Shown piece by piece: positions 32,176-40,087 of a DNA stretch of 43,535 nucleotides. Source of the DNA: a virus; the IMG/VR virus record IMGVR_UViG_3300031565_000096, positions 1 to 43,535 of that record; one strand, written 5' to 3'. The notes beneath the pieces were generated by a model that saw only the letters and a list, made by a program, of their open reading frames with translations, had not been told where the DNA came from and searched no databases. Position numbers and translations under genes: made by a program. Every line of letters begins with the position of its first letter. Position 1 is the stretch's first letter.

Positions 32176-32218
32176 AAAATCACAAAAAAATAACGCAATT
32201 GCTAACAAAAACATATAA

Positions 32219-32271
32219 ACGAAAAATAACGAAAAATAATCATTGACACTAATTTTCTAATCAGCGATAAA
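32219..32271 (+). promoter_or_regulatory. Early rightward promoter with tandem upstream repeat
   Basis: A perfect TTGACA (32243-32248) is followed after 17 bases by GATAAA (32266-32271, four of six matches to TATAAT). Just upstream, ACGAAAAATA is repeated twice in tandem (32219-32228 and 32229-32238), at a ten-base period, so both copies face the same side of the helix; this may be an UP element or operator. Transcription would start near 32278, upstream of ATG 32311. Confidence 0.65.
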
Positions 32272-32310
32272 GTGATTAGCCTACTAGCTAGGCGTGAAAG
32301 CGAGTTAACT

Positions 32311-32508
32311 ATGATCAATAAAAATAAACCCTATACCGTGATTAACCTTATTTCTGGGCCATATAAAACGCCGCCCAAGCTACGCAATGAGATTATCCAA
32401 GCATGGCTAGCAGACGCCTATGACTGTGGAGCGTGGATCATTATGGGGTTCTCCGTGGCATTGTGTGCTTGGTTAGTCTTGGCCGCGTTGGCAAGGGTTG
32501 GCGGTTAG
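32311..32508 (+). CDS. Small membrane protein, first early gene
   Basis: ATG 32311 is chosen because the GTG at 32272 would lie upstream of the expected transcript start. The 65-residue product begins MINKNKPYTVINLISGPYKT and ends in a clear membrane helix (GAWIIMGFSVALCAWLVLAA). A single-helix early membrane protein could alter the host envelope, for example to block superinfection. No family is recognised. It ends two bases before the next start. Confidence 0.65.
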   Translation: MINKNKPYTVINLISGPYKTPPKLRNEIIQAWLADAYDCGAWIIMGFSVALCAWLVLAALARVGG

Positions 32509-32509
32509 T

Positions 32510-32689
32510 ATGACCATTAAGGAACTATTATCCGCAGCGATATCCGCAGCGATAATCAAGGCAGCGAATCAATCTGATTTTTATAATCTAGGCAGATATC
32601 AGCAAATGGAAACTCAATTTAAACAAAACAAAAAACTAACCAAGGCAGAAATATTTGACTTGGAAACATATTTAAGAGGATGGCATTAA
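32510..32689 (+). CDS. Hypothetical early protein, 59 aa
   Basis: The start is ATG 32510, just after the previous stop. The product is MTIKELLSAAISAAIIKAAN followed by a charged helical part (QSDFYNLGRYQQMETQFKQN). The N-terminal Ala-rich helix is amphipathic. Function unknown; it is part of the early operon. Confidence 0.6.
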   Translation: MTIKELLSAAISAAIIKAANQSDFYNLGRYQQMETQFKQNKKLTKAEIFDLETYLRGWH

Positions 32690-32690
32690 T

Positions 32691-33119
32691 ATGAGAAAAC
32701 CAAATTATAAACAAAGAACAATTAATAACATAAAATCGGGAGTCTATAATTTCCAAGAATTAAAGAAACAACATGCGCAACTTGCCGAATTATCACTATT
32801 TGAAAGCGCCGCCGATAGAACAGTTTATTATATTAATCAAGAAATATTTGTTAATAATATAAATTTATTCCTAGAAAATAACAAGTCTTGGGCGCTTGAC
32901 ATGACCAAAGCTGATTTGCTGATTATGTTGTGCATATGTTCAAGTTTTCGGCCAATTCAGCCTTTTCAATTGTTAACCGACATTGCAATTCAATGCGCTA
33001 AAATAGAAATCGGCGTTAAACCTGATGACATTGTCGAAGTAGCCACAAAACAAGGCAAGCTTAAGATTATCGCAGTTAATGGCCTTGGCGCACAGGAAAT
33101 GATTATGGTGAAGTCATGA
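32691..33119 (+). CDS. Hypothetical early protein, 142 aa
   Basis: The protein is basic at the start (MRKPNYKQRTINNIKSGVYN), helical through the middle (ADLLIMLCICSSFRPIQPFQ) and ends with short strands (KLKIIAVNGLGAQEMIMVKS). No signal peptide or catalytic motif is visible. It is coupled to the GP88 gene by an ATGA overlap, so the two products may act together. Family not recognised. Confidence 0.6.
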   Translation: MRKPNYKQRTINNIKSGVYNFQELKKQHAQLAELSLFESAADRTVYYINQEIFVNNINLFLENNKSWALDMTKADLLIMLCICSSFRPIQPFQLLTDIAIQCAKIEIGVKPDDIVEVATKQGKLKIIAVNGLGAQEMIMVKS

Positions 33120-33757
33120 TTCAATCTAAGCGTAAATTATTACAAAAAGGAAATTCCAAATTATCCAAGGATGGAATTTATTCATGGAGTCTACCGGCTG
33201 TTAAGTCGTGTCCTATGGCGGGAACTTGTAAAATTGGTTGCTATGCCACGCAAGGGACATTTAATTTTCCTAACGTGAAAAAGGCCTATGCGCTTAATTT
33301 TGCGTTGGCGAAAAATCATGATCGATTTTATAATTCAATGCAAAAAGAAATAAGCAAATTAAAGCATAAATCAATCATTAGAATACACGCAAGCGGCGAC
33401 TTTTTTAATAAGAGTTATTTTTATAATTGGTATTCACTAGCTAATGATTTCCCCAATGTTCAATTTTACGCTTATTCCAAGATGGTATTAATGATTAAAG
33501 AATTTAAACAAGATCTTATAATGCTAGGCAAACATTGGCCGGATAATCTAACAATAATATTCAGCGAGGGCGGCAAACAGGATAGCATGATATCGGAGAA
33601 TAATGATAGACATGCGCGAGTTTTCAACTCAATAAGTGAATTGAAAAAAGCCGGCTATGCCAATGTAACGGAACACGATATCGGCGCAATGGGCAATAAT
33701 CATAAAATCGGATTAGTCTATCATGGCGCGGAGTCTAAGAAGTGGAGCACACAATGA
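33116..33757 (+). CDS. GP88-family protein
   Basis: The 213-residue product matches the phage Gene product 88 family in its three-cysteine motif C32-x5-C38-x3-C42-Y (CPMAGTCKIGCYATQG), a following Asn/Ala-rich helix, and the RIHASGDFF (89-97) and YNWYSLANDFPNVQFYAYSK segments. The Cys cluster could bind an iron-sulfur centre or zinc, and the layout is reminiscent of radical-SAM-type folds, but the reaction is not known. It is widespread in phages and here sits in an early operon. ATGA overlaps couple it to genes on both sides. Confidence 0.8.
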   Translation: MIQSKRKLLQKGNSKLSKDGIYSWSLPAVKSCPMAGTCKIGCYATQGTFNFPNVKKAYALNFALAKNHDRFYNSMQKEISKLKHKSIIRIHASGDFFNKSYFYNWYSLANDFPNVQFYAYSKMVLMIKEFKQDLIMLGKHWPDNLTIIFSEGGKQDSMISENNDRHARVFNSISELKKAGYANVTEHDIGAMGNNHKIGLVYHGAESKKWSTQ

Positions 33758-33960
33758 GTTTTTTTAATCAAAACGCGAAAGAACACTCAAACGATATTCT
33801 AGCAATGGTCAAACATCATTGCGAATTATCCGAGCGAGCACAAAAGCAATTGATTGAGTATTTTGAAATAAAAATTGACTTGATTGTCATGCAAGCCCAG
33901 ATAAGAGAGTCAAACGAAAACCACAAACGCACAATGGCATTATTGAAAGGAAATAATTAA
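33754..33960 (+). CDS. Hypothetical early protein, 68 aa
   Basis: The start is ATG 33754, overlapping the GP88 stop as ATGA. The product begins MSFFNQNAKEHSNDILAMVK and continues as a charged helix (IEYFEIKIDLIVMQAQIRES). It may form a coiled coil. Tight coupling to the GP88 gene suggests a possible partner, but there is no direct evidence. Confidence 0.6.
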   Translation: MSFFNQNAKEHSNDILAMVKHHCELSERAQKQLIEYFEIKIDLIVMQAQIRESNENHKRTMALLKGNN

Positions 33961-33961
33961 C

Positions 33962-34459
33962 ATGGAAAATAATAACATTACACCATCACAAATAAACTAT
34001 TTTGAGCTATTCAATAATATTGTACGTGATCATATGGTCAACAATAAGCTAGCGCCGCTAGTGCAACCAAAGTCACTCGATGAATGGTTTCAGCGCGTGG
34101 GTGTGTTAGATGCTTGTCAATTGACTCATTTAACAGGCCTTGATTTTCATGAATTAGACATTGACGGTGACGGCGCGATTGATGCTAATGACGACGACCT
34201 GGAGTCATTGACAAAATTCTGTGAAGAGAATGAAATCTATCATATAGCGACGAGGTCATACGACGATGACGATAAGGACATTCTTTACACTAACGAAGTG
34301 CAAAATATTAACAGGTCAAAGTATTATCTGTGCAATGGCAGCAAATTAAGATTAACCTATGATAATTACGAAGAGTCATATGAACCCGACGAGGACTGCG
34401 AAAAGGAAAATTACCTTGAGCGCATGATGGAGACCATGGAATCACGGGAGGATAGATAA
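33962..34459 (+). CDS. EF-hand-loop (dockerin-like) protein, 165 aa
   Basis: AAGGAA precedes ATG 33962. Residues 66-77 (DIDGDGAIDAND) form a textbook 12-residue EF-hand calcium loop, with D66, D68, D70, G71, I73, D74 and D77 in the expected places. The preceding segment (DEWFQRVGVLDACQLTHLTG) could be the entering helix. The rest is acidic (SYDDDDKDIL, ESYEPDEDCEKEN). Only one loop is clear. Calcium binding is well supported by motif; the cellular role is unknown. It is unusual in an early phage operon. Confidence 0.7.
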   Translation: MENNNITPSQINYFELFNNIVRDHMVNNKLAPLVQPKSLDEWFQRVGVLDACQLTHLTGLDFHELDIDGDGAIDANDDDLESLTKFCEENEIYHIATRSYDDDDKDILYTNEVQNINRSKYYLCNGSKLRLTYDNYEESYEPDEDCEKENYLERMMETMESREDR

Positions 34460-34461
34460 TT

Positions 34462-34656
34462 ATGGCAAACATAACAGATAAAATACAAGAATTAACAAAG
34501 AGGGAATATTTTATATCAATAATGATGCAGGGGTTAGCGGGATCAATTCCGGAATATAATAAAGAAGAAACTATTGAAAAAATAGTCAAGCAAGCTGTGG
34601 ATTTAGCCGATGAATTAATTTATCAATTATATTTTTCAGATGAAAAATCAAAGTGA
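34462..34656 (+). CDS. Hypothetical early protein, 64 aa
   Basis: GGGAGG precedes ATG 34462. The protein is mainly helical (DKIQELTKREYFISIMMQGL, then EETIEKIVKQAVDLADELIY) and has no recognised domain. It is the last gene of the early operon and its end overlaps the convergent primase-helicase gene by nine bases; no terminator hairpin is visible at this junction. Confidence 0.6.
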   Translation: MANITDKIQELTKREYFISIMMQGLAGSIPEYNKEETIEKIVKQAVDLADELIYQLYFSDEKSK

Positions 34657-36798
34657 TAAATTGCCCCCAACTTGGTCAGGTTCATCACGATAAAATTCTA
34701 CGGCATAAAAACGCTTAGATGGTTTGCCTTTACCATCGGGGCGTTTTTTCTGAATTTCTATAATTTCTTCACCATCTAATAAATTTTGTATAACTCCAGC
34801 GCGTTGATTAGGTGTTAAATATTGCCAGTGGGGCTGCATTCCAGATAATAGTAAACCTTTGCTTTTTGTTTTTCTAATCTCTTTTAAGATTTTGTCATAA
34901 TAGTATTTCATATTGAATCGTCCATTATTGAATGATTCCTGTTCTTTGAAAATTTGTTCAACGCATTTTAAATGATACTCAAACATATCATTTGCCCATT
35001 CCATGTTTTTCAATTCTACCAGCTGCTGGCCACAAAGAACGGAGTCGATGAGAGCAAGCTTTAGAATGATTTCTAAACGACGAGTTAGAAATTTAGTTGA
35101 AATATTATCACTCATAATATTTGAGCGTATTCTCTCGTGGTTTTCCATTCTTAACTGCAATCTGAAGTCTTCAGCGGCAAAGCTCAAGTGACGGCAACGC
35201 AAAGCCATTGGCCTGTCTGCTGTCAGATCACTTGATGCGTCGATGCGCTCAATAGGGAATTCTAGGATAAAGTCATTGATGAAGTTCTTAAAATAAGAAT
35301 AATCAATCGGATTATGGTTATTATTCAATTCCAAATAGGGCTGATCAAAGAACAGGAAGCGCGGAAATAATCCCTTACTGATTAGTAGTTCCGATACGGA
35401 GTCGGTCAAACCTTCTGGAGTACATACGGATACTAACGACACGAACGGATTATTGAAGTCAATGCGCTGTTTTTCTTTCTTAGCGTTCATTGATGCTTGA
35501 CCTAAGAATAGGCCAGTGGAGCTAGTAAATAGAGAGCACAGGGTTTCTACCATCTCGGTTTGAGAAGAACTTGAGCTGGTGGTCATTGTTTTGAAAATGG
35601 ATGTGATCTCGTCGATAACGTCAAGTCTTTGACGCTGCATGAATAGGTCACAGACAACGGCTTGAGCGGAGCGATATCCACCGCGTCCGATTAGCTCATT
35701 GTCATGGAGAATCTTTTTGCAGAATTCTAGTAGCGAGTTCTTGCCTATTCCTGTGCGTCCAACGGCGCAGAGGTAAAGGTTTGGAGCTAATGTTTTATCG
35801 CTGTTCTCACCCATTGACTTTACTTCAAAGCGATTGCCTAAGAGAATGGATCCGATGCCAATTGCGCCAGCTATTGCTAACGCAGGGATGATTTTATCAC
35901 TCTCGTTTTGAATAGCCTCGGCGCATTTGTTTAGAAAGATATTCTCTTTGCGGAACGGTGGAGGAAGTAACAAAACTTCTTCTTTGACTTCTTTTTTCTC
36001 AACTAGTTCTATGAATTGTTTAACGTCATCACGTGCTTTTTTATCGTAGAAGTCGTACATTCTTTGCGCGAATAGCATAGCTGCGCCGATGTCTGTCTTT
36101 GCTTTGATAAAATATTGCTCTGTTGGATCTCTGAACAATGGCGGTTTGTGCATTTTAAGATCGTATTCGAGTATTTTAGCGGCGCATTCTTCTACGCTCA
36201 TAAAGGCATGGCGACAAATTGCTGCCTGTGTTTTCAGAGTATTGTTTCTTCCCTCTAGTCCTTCCATCTTAATGGATCCATCGTCCAATCGAGGTAGGAA
36301 TAGTTTACATATCTCCTGTATATTATCCTGTATGATTGGCATAGCGGAGATATCAAGTTCCTCACTTGACAACCATTGATAGGGCTTTTTTGTATCCGCA
36401 TGAAGGCTAGGTGGGATAATTGTTTGTCTACCAGTGGAGAGATAATCAATCTTTCCGATACTGAAAGATTGCACCTTTGGATTGTATTTGAAGAATCGTG
36501 ACTCACCTTTTTTACCACGCTTAATGAATGGTGACTTCGGCAAGCGAGGATCTCTTATGTAGGAGTCATCGTCTATATCGAGTACCGATATACCCGAAGC
36601 TGGGCCACAAGCGATACCGATGTTAGCGCCAGGGTGTTGGATAATCCAACCTTCGACTTCTTCTTCAGTAGGAAGATGCTCACAGTAGTGCTGCCAACCA
36701 TCGATCAATGGGCGCTTTTCGTTCCTGTGAATAGGAATGATGGAGAATCCCATCTCAAGATATCTCATTGCGTTTTCTACAAAAGGTTTATTTGCCAT
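34648..36798 (-). CDS. Primase-polymerase / helicase (DUF3987-like C-terminus)
   Basis: The 716-residue product has two parts. The N-terminus (1-160) follows the bifunctional primase-polymerase layout: GFSIIPIHRNEKRPLIDGW, metal-binding SVLDIDDDSY (D74, D76) and GRQTIIPPSLHADTKKPYQW (123-142). The usual GxHxYF motif is not evident; SRFFKY stands there. The C-terminal ATPase has Walker A GRTGIGKNS (347-355) and Walker B LDVIDEI (392-398), as in DUF3987-type phage helicases. It would prime and unwind DNA at the origin. It follows the XRE gene directly (TAAATG). Confidence 0.8.
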   Translation of the reverse strand: MANKPFVENAMRYLEMGFSIIPIHRNEKRPLIDGWQHYCEHLPTEEEVEGWIIQHPGANIGIACGPASGISVLDIDDDSYIRDPRLPKSPFIKRGKKGESRFFKYNPKVQSFSIGKIDYLSTGRQTIIPPSLHADTKKPYQWLSSEELDISAMPIIQDNIQEICKLFLPRLDDGSIKMEGLEGRNNTLKTQAAICRHAFMSVEECAAKILEYDLKMHKPPLFRDPTEQYFIKAKTDIGAAMLFAQRMYDFYDKKARDDVKQFIELVEKKEVKEEVLLLPPPFRKENIFLNKCAEAIQNESDKIIPALAIAGAIGIGSILLGNRFEVKSMGENSDKTLAPNLYLCAVGRTGIGKNSLLEFCKKILHDNELIGRGGYRSAQAVVCDLFMQRQRLDVIDEITSIFKTMTTSSSSSQTEMVETLCSLFTSSTGLFLGQASMNAKKEKQRIDFNNPFVSLVSVCTPEGLTDSVSELLISKGLFPRFLFFDQPYLELNNNHNPIDYSYFKNFINDFILEFPIERIDASSDLTADRPMALRCRHLSFAAEDFRLQLRMENHERIRSNIMSDNISTKFLTRRLEIILKLALIDSVLCGQQLVELKNMEWANDMFEYHLKCVEQIFKEQESFNNGRFNMKYYYDKILKEIRKTKSKGLLLSGMQPHWQYLTPNQRAGVIQNLLDGEEIIEIQKKRPDGKGKPSKRFYAVEFYRDEPDQVGGNLSL

Positions 36799-37044
36799 TT
36801 AGAAAGACTTCCAATCACCTGTACTAACAAGGCCGAACGTGAATTCTTGTACTCTTAATTTCATCTTAGGGTGCGGTGTAACCTTACCAGCTTCCCAACG
36901 GAAATAAGTTGTAGTGGAAACTTTAAATTTATTGGCCATCTGTGCCAGAGTTAACCCCTTGGTTTCACGGTACTTAATTAAGAGATAAGCTGCCGCATGT
37001 TTCTTGTTTGTTCTATATCTTTCAGTATGTTTAGTTTTTCGCAT
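36799..37044 (-). CDS. XRE/Cro-type DNA-binding regulator
   Basis: The start is ATG 37044 with AAGGAG upstream; a TTG start at 37086 is less likely. The 81-residue protein has a basic N-terminus and then a classical helix-turn-helix (GLTLAQMANKFKVSTTTYFR followed by WEAGKVTP), typical of Cro/CI-like proteins. It is divergently oriented to the recombination operon, with 89 bases between starts, so it probably binds there. It is in one transcript with the primase-helicase, so repression would also control replication. Confidence 0.85.
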   Translation of the reverse strand: MRKTKHTERYRTNKKHAAAYLLIKYRETKGLTLAQMANKFKVSTTTYFRWEAGKVTPHPKMKLRVQEFTFGLVSTGDWKSF

Positions 37045-37133
37045 ATTTACTCCTTGCGTTTTAAGTAAAGGTAGATTACACTTCAAAAGAAAGCAATAAG
37101 GCCTGAAAATAATTTAGGCGAGAGAAAGGAAAT
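37045..37133. promoter_or_regulatory. Divergent control region, regulator versus recombination operon
   Basis: The 89 bases separate the XRE start (leftward) from the Sak4-like start (rightward) and must hold promoters for at least one of them. An imperfect dyad, TTAAGT (37061-37066) and ACTTCAA (37080-37086), and a palindrome AGGCCT could be operators. AATAAT at 37108-37113 resembles a rightward -10 box but has no well-spaced -35. Individual sites are uncertain. Confidence 0.45.
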
Positions 37134-37889
37134 ATGAAAATTAAAAACACAGATACGATTCATCAAGGGCCGCTTAAGGTTATCGTCTATGCACAGAGTG
37201 GAGTTGGTAAGACAAGTCTAGCTAAGACATTGCCACACGATAGAGTATTGGTATTAAGCGCGGAGAGTGGACTACTGCCATTATCTGGCACTAGCATTCG
37301 CTACATTGACTTATCAAAGAATGACGAAGAGCAAGTTCTTCCTACAGCAGAAGGACGCATTAAGAGATTAAACGAAGTGTTGACATACGTCACCAAGCCA
37401 GAGGTCACAAAAGATTTCGATTGGTTAGTATTCGATTCTGCAACAGAGATTGGTGAGTTATATGCCGACTACTGGAAAGCAAAGATCACTGATAAAGCTA
37501 AAGCGTTTGAAGTATGGGGAAACATTGCTAAGGATCAAATCACATTGTTAAAAACCCTGCGCGATATGGCCCACTACAACGTGGTGATCACCTGCTTGGA
37601 AGAATACGAGAAGGACGATGCGAGTCGTTTCTTTTATGGCCCCAAGATGCCAGGAAACCTCGGAAAAGAATTCATGGTGCCAGCATTCGACTTGGTGTTC
37701 AGAATGATATCAGACGATAAGGGAGTTCGTTACTTGCAAACCAATGCGATGGCTAACATGCGCTGCAAAGATAGGAGCGGAAAACTACAACCACAAGAGC
37801 CAGCAGACTTAGGAAAAATCGCCTCGAAGATTCGCGGCGTAGAAGGAGATAAGAATGAAAAAGAAAATAGTAAAAAAGAAAGTAAGTAA
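37134..37889 (+). CDS. Sak4-like RecA-type ATPase / annealing protein
   Basis: The 251-residue product has Walker A AQSGVGKTS (20-28) near the N-terminus and a Walker B-like DWLVFDSATEI near residue 100. The remainder (for example GPKMPGNLGKEFMVPAFDLV) matches phage nucleotide-binding proteins of the Sak4 group, which promote single-strand annealing in recombination. It is encoded directly before an ssDNA-binding protein, the usual arrangement. The C-terminus is Lys/Glu-rich and overlaps the next gene by 35 bases. AAAGGA precedes the ATG. Confidence 0.8.
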   Translation: MKIKNTDTIHQGPLKVIVYAQSGVGKTSLAKTLPHDRVLVLSAESGLLPLSGTSIRYIDLSKNDEEQVLPTAEGRIKRLNEVLTYVTKPEVTKDFDWLVFDSATEIGELYADYWKAKITDKAKAFEVWGNIAKDQITLLKTLRDMAHYNVVITCLEEYEKDDASRFFYGPKMPGNLGKEFMVPAFDLVFRMISDDKGVRYLQTNAMANMRCKDRSGKLQPQEPADLGKIASKIRGVEGDKNEKENSKKESK

Positions 37890-38094
37890 GAAAGCAACCA
37901 AGAAAACGGATAATTCATGGAAGGATAAAGGATTAGTATATTTTCATAATTCAATTGAAAAAAACTTTAAAACTTTACTGGGTTTAACATTCCAAGCTGA
38001 TTTTACAGCAGATTATTTAACAAAAATGGTAATTATGGCTGGGAAACAAGCGTATGTGGATACTGTTAAATTTAACATAGGAGCAACAAAATGA
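37855..38094 (+). CDS. Hypothetical basic protein, 79 aa
   Basis: AAGGAG precedes ATG 37855, which lies inside the end of the Sak4-like gene. The N-terminus is extremely basic (MKKKIVKKKVSKKATKKTD), followed by a folded-looking part (SWKDKGLVYFHNSIEKNFKT). The basic tail suggests nucleic acid contact. It lies between the annealing protein and the ssDNA-binding protein, so a helper role in recombination is plausible but unproven. Confidence 0.65.
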   Translation: MKKKIVKKKVSKKATKKTDNSWKDKGLVYFHNSIEKNFKTLLGLTFQADFTADYLTKMVIMAGKQAYVDTVKFNIGATK

Positions 38095-38480
38095 GTGATT
38101 TAGATTTTACAAACGACAAGGTACAAGGACAATTGGATGACGGTACATATACAGTACGTATTAAAGCTGCTGAGTTGAAGGACAGTAAATCCGGTGGTGT
38201 TTACATCAACGCGGAATTCGCTGTGTTTGATAAGGACGCTGTTGTTGCTACTGAGCAACTGGGAACCGTATTCCATATGTTCAATATCAAGAACGCCAAT
38301 GCTAAGGCCGAGCAAATTGGCCGTGGCCAGTTGAAGCAGATTCTCGAGATCTGTGAGCAGCCCACCAAGTTGGAAGATGTCAGCGCACTATGCGGATTGA
38401 CTCTTCATGCAAGTGTTAAGAATAAGCTTGATGATTACACTGGTACCATGAAACCACGTATTTCAGGATTCAAGAAGTGA
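38091..38480 (+). CDS. DUF669-like ssDNA-binding protein
   Basis: The 129-residue protein begins MSDLDFTNDKVQGQLDDGTY and continues with beta strands of an OB-like pattern (YTVRIKAAELKDSKSGGVYI, ATEQLGTVFHMFNIKN). The C-terminus (TGTMKPRISGFKK) is similar to the NRIxGYK-type end of the phage DUF669 family, usually found next to Sak4 or other annealases. It probably coats single-stranded DNA. The start is coupled by ATGA to the gene before. Confidence 0.7.
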   Translation: MSDLDFTNDKVQGQLDDGTYTVRIKAAELKDSKSGGVYINAEFAVFDKDAVVATEQLGTVFHMFNIKNANAKAEQIGRGQLKQILEICEQPTKLEDVSALCGLTLHASVKNKLDDYTGTMKPRISGFKK

Positions 38481-40087
38481 TCGAGTTAAGACCATATCAG
38501 AGAGAGGCAGTTAATAGCTGCCTCTCTTCTATTGAAAGTGGGATTAACCCACTTGTTGTGCTGCCAACAGCGGCTGGCAAGACGGTTATCTTCATAGAGT
38601 TGATCAAGCAGCACCTGCTTCGCAATCCGAAGCATAGAGTGGCTGTTGTTTTAAATAAGGTTAATTTACAGTCACAGACATTGCTTAGAATAGAGGGTAA
38701 TTTTCCATCGTCTATTGTGGGGAGCGTTTGTGGAACCAAAGGTGAGAGAGATGACAAGAAACAAATTGTCATCTCCACCGTTGGATCCTATCCAAAGGAT
38801 GAAAAGTTCGATTTGATTATAATAGACGAAGCACACCGGTCTATTGAGAAAGAGGATTCACAGTATGCATCATTTATTTTTAATGATAATTCTATTATCT
38901 GCGGTTTTACTGCTACTCCTTGGCGCACTAATAGCGGATATATTTATGGTGACGATAAACTCTGGGAAAAAATAACATACAAAAAAGATATCAAGGAAAT
39001 GATTAACGATGGCTGGCTATGTAAGCCTACAATGAAGTGCGGCCTTGAGGAGTTCGATACTGACAATGTCAAGGTAGTAGGTGGCGAGTACGCCATAGGT
39101 GAGCTTGCCAAGGTAGTGGAGAATAAGACCAAGATCGACAAGCAGATAGCAGACGCACTTCCAAGGCTTAAGGATAGAAATAAGATCGTTTGGGCGTGTG
39201 TCACCATCGAGCATGCCAATATGGTTTGTAATAGATTAAATGAGCTAAATGAATTAGCGGTTACGATTAATTCCAATCAAACACAGAAGGAGCAACAAGA
39301 TGCTAAACGAGAATTTGAAGAAGGAAAAGCGAGACACTTTGTTTTTATTACCATCGTCTCAGAAGGTTACGACTTCGCTCCAATTGACTCCGTTGTCTTC
39401 ATGCGCCCAACCAAAAGTTCTGTATTATGGGTCCAAACAGTTGGGCGAGGACTTAGAACAAGTGAAGATAAAAATGACTGTCTTATACTCGACTATGGAA
39501 GAGTTGCAGAGAATTGTGGATCGCTTGACAAACCGCTAGTTAAGAAGGGTCGTGAGACCGTATCTGAGAAGGAAGAGTTTAAAGTTTGTCCCAATTGTCA
39601 GGAGATTGTCCCAATATCATCGCGTAAATGTCCCGATTGTAATCATGAGTTCATGGCTGAGAAAACTGATCCCGTCAAGAATCTGACATCAAAGGCTAAG
39701 ATATCAGATCTTCTAAGCGAGCCTACCAAGGTGCCAGAAGTTGTGAGAGAAGCCATACCGATTAGCAACAAGATCACCCTGGCCTATCATAAGGCGGCAA
39801 GTGGAAATGTTTGTCTCAAGGTAACGATATATCCAAAGGATTATCTACGACGGCCAATCATGCTGTTTAAACCAATAGGGAGCAAGTACTACAACCAATT
39901 GGTGACGATGCTGGTAAATGCCGGAGTCGGTAGTTATTCAGATATCAGCTCAGTTGTGAATGTTCCTAATCTACGGAAGGACTTCCCACTAACTGGTGAT
40001 TACGTTATTCATACTGAGTTCAAGAATAATTTCTATGATCTCAAGAGAATAGAACGCGTTACTAAGGAAGAAGAATTAACATGGTAA
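38477..40087 (+). CDS. SF2 helicase with C-terminal zinc finger
   Basis: The start is GTG 38477, overlapping the previous stop as GTGA. Superfamily 2 motifs are clear: ELRPYQREAV (Q-motif region), motif I PTAAGKT (30-36), motif II DEAH (117-120), motif III TAT (145-147) and motif VI QTVGRGLRT (320-328). A four-Cys zinc finger follows at C371-x2-C374 and C385-x2-C388. The 536-residue protein is like phage UvsW/RadD-type helicases. It would unwind branched DNA during recombination-dependent replication. It may also remodel forks for host polymerase. Confidence 0.88.
   Translation: MIELRPYQREAVNSCLSSIESGINPLVVLPTAAGKTVIFIELIKQHLLRNPKHRVAVVLNKVNLQSQTLLRIEGNFPSSIVGSVCGTKGERDDKKQIVISTVGSYPKDEKFDLIIIDEAHRSIEKEDSQYASFIFNDNSIICGFTATPWRTNSGYIYGDDKLWEKITYKKDIKEMINDGWLCKPTMKCGLEEFDTDNVKVVGGEYAIGELAKVVENKTKIDKQIADALPRLKDRNKIVWACVTIEHANMVCNRLNELNELAVTINSNQTQKEQQDAKREFEEGKARHFVFITIVSEGYDFAPIDSVVFMRPTKSSVLWVQTVGRGLRTSEDKNDCLILDYGRVAENCGSLDKPLVKKGRETVSEKEEFKVCPNCQEIVPISSRKCPDCNHEFMAEKTDPVKNLTSKAKISDLLSEPTKVPEVVREAIPISNKITLAYHKAASGNVCLKVTIYPKDYLRRPIMLFKPIGSKYYNQLVTMLVNAGVGSYSDISSVVNVPNLRKDFPLTGDYVIHTEFKNNFYDLKRIERVTKEEELTW

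Larger units (their letters stand above)
31399..32242. other. Non-coding control region
   Basis: About 840 bases hold no convincing gene on either strand. From the tRNA outward there is a set of hairpins (31415-31514), a GC-rich patch with G-runs on the minus strand (31530-31612), inverted ATTATCAAT-type motifs (31626-31670), and a very AT-rich stretch (about 31890-32240) with repeated words. Transcription leaves it leftwards (tRNA and late genes) and rightwards (promoter at 32243). This combination is typical of a phage origin or early/late switch region. Confidence 0.7.

Noticed and set aside
32272-32310. Upstream GTG start (32272) for the first early gene
   Set aside because: It lies at the end of the predicted -10 box, upstream of the expected transcript start, so ATG 32311 is preferred.
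34640-34670. Terminator between the convergent early and primase transcripts
   Set aside because: The genes overlap by nine bases and no GC-rich hairpin with a T-run is present on either strand here.
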